DNA of 64,000 bases from Puccinia triticina (lineage: Eukaryota; Basidiomycota; Pucciniomycetes; Pucciniales; Pucciniaceae), in the NCBI RefSeq assembly GCF_026914185.1, contig NC_070567.1, positions 3,870,001-3,934,000 on the forward strand, in the 5' to 3' direction. Shown here piece after piece: positions 59,331-64,000 of the stretch. Both the position numbers and the translations under genes were made by a program. The stretch's first letter is position 1. Each line of letters begins with the position of its first letter. Under the pieces are notes generated by a model that worked only from the letters and a program-made list of their open reading frames with translations, did no database searches and was not told the DNA's origin.

Positions 59331-59926
59331 TTGTTCTGGATGGAAAAATTAAAAAAAATCTAGTTTACATATGTAGTGTTACATTCCACCCTCTTTTGAT
59401 ACACACACTCCCTCCAGTTTACATACACATTTGTACACAACTGAATGTATATAGTTTACATACCACCCTTTACATATGTCTGTGTGTATGTAGGTGGCTG
59501 CGTAGCAACCAGCCAGCCTCATATGCAGCTGTGTAGCAACCACAACCCACTTGTTACAGTATCCTAGCAACCAAAATCCACATTAATAAAGCTACATAGT
59601 AACCATGGGGCTGCGCAAGTCACTCAAGCAGACTACACAGCAATACAGAAAGCTGTGCAGGTCACTTGAGAAGACTCCATAGCAACCAGATGGCTGTGTA
59701 AGCCACACTTGTAACTAGATCACCAGCTAAATTTGCTCATGTCTACACTGCCACACTGTAAATAGCTGTATTCTGCACAGCAGACCAGCCAAAATATCTC
59801 ATCTGTAAAAGGCGCACCTGTTGAGACACATATATGCTTATATGTATCAGGTTGTATGCTTCAATCAAAACTCCAGAAATCCTGTACTTAGTCCATCCAA
59901 GATTACTGTTGTAGTTTTCTCCCTTA
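59331..59926. other. non-coding spacer
   Basis: AT-rich, with short direct repeats of TAGCAACCA (59505-59680). No gene. Confidence 0.35.
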
Positions 59927-61410
59927 GGCCCCGTTTGGATGCCTGGTGTGATATTATAAATTGCATAATGAAATACATAACACCCAAAATGAATTTTGTG
60001 TGTCATAAAACTAATTATGCCACCAAAAAATTTATCATTTGCCTGTTTGGCACATCCACTCCAGAACACCTCTGGAGTCCACTTATCACAGGTCTGTTTG
60101 GCAAACCCAACCAGACCAGTTTCATAATGCCCACAACCAACCCTCTGGTTGGCCTGTTCAACAGATCATTCAAAGGAGTACATGAATGTGTGCCCTCTTG
60201 ATGACCGGTCAACCGGTCATCAAAGAGAAAACAACAAACTCTGGATGGCCATTTGGACAGGCCATCCAACGGACTTCACCTCTTGATGATTGGACAACCG
60301 GTCATCGAAGAGGACTTTGCACCTCTCAATGACTGGACAAGTCATCAAGAGGGACTCTACACCCTCTCAATGACTGGTCAACCGGTCATCAAGAGGGACT
60401 CTACACCCTCTCAATGGCTGGTCCGGTCATCAAGAGGGACTCTAAACCCTCTTGATTTCCGGTCAACCAGCCATCAAGAGGCCTTAGATTCCTTCTAGAT
60501 TTCTGGTTGACCGGTCATCAAGAGGGAATCCACACCTCTCAATAACTGGTCCGGTCATCAAGAGGTGAAGTCCTCTTCAATTTCCGGTCAACCATTCATC
60601 AAGAGGTTACCCCACCTCTTGATGACTAGCTGACCGGACATTGAGAGGTGTAGAGTCCCTCTCAATGGCTGGTCCTGTCATCAAGAGGTGAATTCCTCTT
60701 TGATGACCGGTTTAACCAGCCATTGAGAGGGCGTAGGTTTTGATTTCTGGTTGACCAGTCATCAAGAGGGACTCTGCACCCTCTTGATGATTGACCGGTC
60801 ATCAAGAGGGTGTAGAGTCCCTCTCCATGACTGGACCAGTCATCAAGAGTGTGTAGAGTCCCTCTCAATGGCTGGTCCTGTCATTGAGAGGGTGTTGAGT
60901 CCCTCTTGATGACCAGTCAACCAGTCATCAAGAGGGTGTAGAGTCCCTCTCAATGACCGGTCAACCAGTCATTGAGAGGTGCAAAGTCCTCTTTGATGAC
61001 CGGTTGACCAGTCATTGAGAGGGTATAGAGTCCCTTTTGATGACTGGTCGGGTCATCAAGAGGTGTGAAGTCCTCTTCAATGAACGGTTGTCTGATCATC
61101 AAGAGGTGAAGTCCTCTGGATGGCCTGTCCAAACGGCCATCCAGAGGTTGTTGTGTTCTATTTGATGCCCGGTTGACCGGTCATCAAGAGGTTGTGTAGT
61201 ACAGGCCATGGGCACATATCACCCAGAAATACAGGTCAGGACCTATATTTCTGGAATGGCAGGGGATATAAATTTTCTGCCATACAGCGTAATGAATTTT
61301 ACAATATCACTGGCCGTCCCAAACACATATAAATTTGGGGTTATACCCCAAGCACCCCTGGTGATAAGTCGCGCAATTTATAACTGAATTTGGGGTGTCC
61401 AAACGGGGCC
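59927..61410. mobile_element. 1.48-kb Tourist-like element carrying a palindromic array
   Basis: It opens GGCCCCGTTTGGATGCC and closes with the complement of GGCCCCGTTTGGACACC. TTA stands before it and TCA after it, an imperfect 3-bp duplication. The subterminal parts share ATAAATTGC-like arms. No ORF. Its middle is filled by the array at 60165-61200. Confidence 0.75.
60165..61200. repeat. array of GACCGGTCAACCGGTCATC palindromes
   Basis: About 25 imperfect units, each with GATGACCGGTCAACCGGTC- or GGTCATCAAGAGGG-like motifs, often as full palindromes and in both orientations. Centres vary (GTCAACC, GTCC, GTTGACC). The outermost copies, at 60243-60268 and 61118-61143, are GGATGGCCNNTTNGGACAGG-like inverted partners, so the array is itself a foldback. 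Confidence 0.85.
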
Positions 61411-61745
61411 TCAATAAAAAATAGAAAATTCAACATAAAGCCTCCAAATTTTTTTTAGGCAACCTACAGTGCTGGTATCTTCAACTTTGAAACCAGATTC
61501 AACTGATTCAGCCATATTCAGCACCTTAATACCATTATATCACTTTTGACCAATATGAAGCAATGTAATGGTATTATGGTGCTGAAGATGGCTGGATAAG
61601 TTGATTCTGGGTTCACAGTTGAAGAGACCAGCACTGTAGGTTGCCTACAAAAATAAATTTGGAGGCTTTATGTTGAATTTTGTATTTTTTATTGAATTAA
61701 TCAGCGATTATATCACCTATAATTATATCGGTGCCAAACGGGGCC
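61411..61745. mobile_element. foldback Tourist-like MITE, left end lost
   Basis: The two halves mirror each other (TAAAGCCTCCAAATTTTTTT, GGCAACCTACAGTGCTGGT, TTCAGCACC, TAATACCATTATATCAC). The right end is the complement of GGCCCCGTTTGGCACCGATA. The left copy of that end is missing, because the preceding element's end abuts directly at 61410. Confidence 0.75.
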
Positions 61746-61817
61746 TAAAACTTCATTAAAAAGAACAAAAAGCATTTTTACGAACTAAATAAAGCAACCC
61801 ATAACGCTTCAAAAAAC

Positions 61818-61985
61818 TAATTTCAAACTTGAAACGTTCTCTCAAACCGTTTCTAGCTGAAACATTACCAGGAACCATCTCCAAACCTGAAACGTTCTCC
61901 GGAACCGTTTCTAAACCTGAAACGCTCTGAGGAACTGTTTCTAAACCTGAAACGTTCTCTGCAGCTGGTTCAAAACATGAGACAT
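61818..61985 (-). repeat. 30-bp tandem repeat (10-aa SGLETVPENV unit)
   Basis: Five units close to CCTGAAACGTTCTCCGGAAC plus CGTTTCTAAA. On the minus strand they lie in one open frame (62139-61756) and encode SGLETVPENV-type decapeptides. No domain or start signal supports a real protein. Confidence 0.7.
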
Positions 61986-62872
61986 TCTGAACCGGGTGCA
62001 AGAAACTTTTCTTGCAGCTTTGGTGTACTACATAGCATACTGACACAATCTGTTGGCGGTGTTGGCTTGACGTGCTGGTTGGATGGGTCATTCCAACGTG
62101 GCTCTGGCCCATCCTGTAACAACACGGATTGGTTAGCATGACTGATTATGTGAGAATCATGCTGATTAAACCTCAATGTTTGTTAGATTGCGATGCAGCT
62201 CAATTGGCATTGGGATTTCTCCGATGAACGTTGAGTCAATTTAGCATTTTCATTACCTATGACGTGATAGCCTTTTTGATGATTTCATTGGTTCTCTCGC
62301 TACTCCGGTGGCTTTGTTGCTCTCCTTGATTCTTCTTTCTTTCTTTTCCCATCGGGATATTCTTTGTTATAAGTTTTTCCTCACGTTATATTTTGTTATC
62401 CAAGAATCCAAACTCTCAAAATCATAAATCAAAATATAATCTACCATTCTATCATCCTTGTGACCAAAGACTCCAAATCTTATTTATCCTAAGTTTATTA
62501 AGCAAGCATCTGGCAAACTATCCTCTTGGATAGTTTCATAAGGACCCCTGCAAGCCGCTACTAGACACCCTTACGTGATACCCCGGGAATTTGCCATTTT
62601 GAAAAGGCTGTAGTTTTGATTTATTGGAGAGAACCGACTGTTTCAAACCAACTACGTCAGTATGTTCAATTTTGCAAATTTTGGCATAGTGGATTGAAAC
62701 AAGTTACATAAGTAACATCTGCAGCCATTTGTGGGGGTTTTGGATAAGAAAAGTGTAAAATTGATGTTCTGGTTATCATTGCTGATATATTAGGGGGGTT
62801 CACAATTGAAATTTACAAAACTTTGGGACACATTTTAAGGTGTTTGTGAACATTGTTTAAAAAAATTGGTAA
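61986..62872. other. non-coding spacer
   Basis: AT-rich and without recognisable genes or elements. Confidence 0.35.
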
Positions 62873-63061
62873 GGCCCTGTTTGGCACCAATATAATTATA
62901 GGTGATATAATCGCTGATTAATTCAATAAAAAATACAAGATTCAACATAAAGCCTCCAAATTTTTTTTGTAGGCAACCTACAGTGCTGGTCTCTTCAACT
63001 GTGAACCCAGAATCAACTTATCCGGCCATCTTCAGCACCATAATACCATTATATCACTTCA
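62873..63061. mobile_element. half copy of the 61411-61745 MITE
   Basis: It starts GGCCCTGTTTGGCACCAATA and runs through AATTCAATAAAAAATAC, TAAAGCCTCCAAATTTTTTT and TAATACCATTATATCAC, then stops. It therefore contains the terminal arm missing from the 61411 copy but lacks the second half. Confidence 0.75.
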
Positions 63062-63531
63062 TACTAGAGGCCAAGGCGGCTTTGCCGCTGCAAAATCTAG
63101 GTTTAGTTGACCCACCTTCTGTGTTTAATCTCACTACCCAACTTTATGCAGTATCAGTCCATACAGATTTATCAGACACACCAGGTTTTCACTGCATTTT
63201 TGACCCCCCTCTAGTCTACCCATCCTTTTAAGCAACCAGAGGCCAAGGCGGCTACGCCGTTGTAATTGTTACAATTTAAAATCTAGAACCCCAACCCACC
63301 TTTGCAAAAAAAAAAAAAAAAAAAAAAAATCAGAGTCTACAATTATCCACCAAGTAGTATCTGCATCACAGTTGAGAATTTCAAAAATTTACAACAAACT
63401 TTCAAATGATGATCCTTCAAAATCTGGTAATCTACAGCATGTACAGTGGGTTTTTGCTACCTTTTTGGAGAGGTAAGGAGCTCTCACCAGACTTCAAGTT
63501 ATTCCTCAAAAAATATGATGGTGGAAAATAG
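63062..63531. repeat. spacer with AGAGGCCAAGGCGGCT direct repeats and poly(A)
   Basis: AGAGGCCAAGGCGGCT followed by a CTGCAAAATCTAGG-like or TGTAATTG-type stretch occurs near 63066 and 63239, each ahead of a CAACCCACCT or GACCCACCT stretch. A 23-A run follows at 63307-63329, so a short retroposon end is possible. Confidence 0.45.
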
Positions 63532-63681
63532 GGCCCCGTTTGGAGCCGATATAATTGCACAATATAATCTGGAAACTTGTGACATCTGATCAAGTTTTGG
63601 CGGACCTGATCAGATGTCGCATAGGATGTCATGCAAAAAAACTCATATATTGCCTGGATTATATTGGCTCCAAACGGGGCC
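63532..63681. mobile_element. Tourist-like MITE, 150 bp
   Basis: The ends GGCCCCGTTTGGAGCCGATA and, on the complement, GGCCCCGTTTGGAGCCAATA are flanked by TAG on both sides (63529-63531, 63682-63684). A GATCAAG/CTGATCAG inverted core lies inside. No ORF. Confidence 0.9.
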
Positions 63682-63732
63682 TAGGTCTACACACTGTGCT
63701 ATTTGATATACTCACACAATTTTAGTCATATG

Positions 63733-63948
63733 CACTGCCAGCACAATTGGCTGGGTTAAGGTTATCCCAGTTAAACTGGGATGCACTTAACCAATTTAAA
63801 CTTGGGTGATCCGAACTGATGAAATATAAATCCAAGGAACCCCCCTTGGGTTTATATTAAATTGGTTGAGATCAACCAAGTTTAAATTGGTTGAGTGCAT
63901 CCCAGTTAAACTGGGATGACTTCAACCCAGCCAAACATGCTGGCAGTG
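63733..63948. mobile_element. CACTG foldback MITE, 216 bp
   Basis: Arms of about 70 bp begin CACTGCCAGCA on both strands and share TTGGCTGGGTT, ATCCCAGTTAAACTGGGATG and CAACCAATTTAAACTTGG. ATG flanks both sides (63730-63732, 63949-63951). CACTG-type ends with a 3-bp duplication fit a CACTA/EnSpm-like source. Two inner CCCAGTTAAACTGGG palindromes give a cruciform look. Confidence 0.88.
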
Positions 63949-64000
63949 ATGCTGTTTCTCCAGTATCATGACTCAATTGAATTGAAAAATGACCATTTGA

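Noticed and set aside
59927..61745. One single element from 59927 to 61745
   Set aside because: A complete end (complement of GGCCCCGTTTGG) already occurs at 61410, and the DNA after it matches the separate family at 62873, so two adjacent elements fit better.

Overview
This is eukaryotic, fungal DNA. Genes are split by many 50-100 nt GT-AG introns, there are no bacterial operons, and transposons and foldback elements fill most of the space. The RAD54, UDP-galactopyranose mutase and SCH9 models, a KDZ-type transposon of the CxC1 kind, several secreted-protein genes and many Tourist-like MITEs together point to a basidiomycete, most likely a rust fungus (Pucciniales, Puccinia-like). The species is inference; no rRNA or other marker is present.

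Layout. At 0.5-1.3 kb is a possible secreted protein, followed by a Ser/Pro/Gln minisatellite. At 2.3-5.6 kb is RAD54, 10 exons, 828 aa, with one GC-AG intron next to Walker A. From 5.9 to 15.6 kb a segment is present twice. The intact copy holds a 10-exon secreted-protein gene (14266-15622, minus). The other copy (7330-8172) is a truncated pseudogene that ends at the poly(A) of a LINE remnant. Between the copies lies a hAT element (10038-12839) with 8-bp target duplications. At 16.9-19.7 kb are a Ty3/gypsy integrase scrap and two unidentified genes facing apart. At 20.4-23.1 kb is UDP-galactopyranose mutase, 14 exons, 509 aa.

From 23844 to 32364 is a whole KDZ transposon. It has ~115-bp terminal inverted repeats and an 8-bp target duplication, and an unoccupied copy of its target lies at 37.9 kb. 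It carries a decayed KDZ transposase (minus) facing an intact 6-exon gene of unknown function (plus). At 32.4-36.2 kb are remains of a coiled-coil protein gene and a 1.7-kb array of 28-bp hairpin repeats that is open in all three minus-strand frames. At 39.6 kb is a candidate small cysteine-rich secreted peptide. At 40.8-43.6 kb is SCH9, a C2-domain AGC kinase, 6 exons, 798 aa, minus strand.

From 44 to 64 kb the DNA is mostly non-autonomous elements: a 490-bp element packed with CCGCTGCGC palindromes, a 1.4-kb foldback, Tourist-like MITEs ending in GGCCCCGTTTGG, a CACTG foldback, a broken Ty1/copia element and several palindromic minisatellites. Within this stretch, at 49.8-53.3 kb, two related signal-peptide proteins are transcribed away from each other and are built from a repeated Ile-Asn-Lys-Val-Cys-Thr module.

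The three housekeeping genes (DNA repair, galactofuranose synthesis, TOR/nutrient signalling) are unrelated in function and look like islands in a repeat-rich, effector-rich region. No rRNA, tRNA or CRISPR was found. Exon models were built by hand from splice signals and reading frame; no searches were run.
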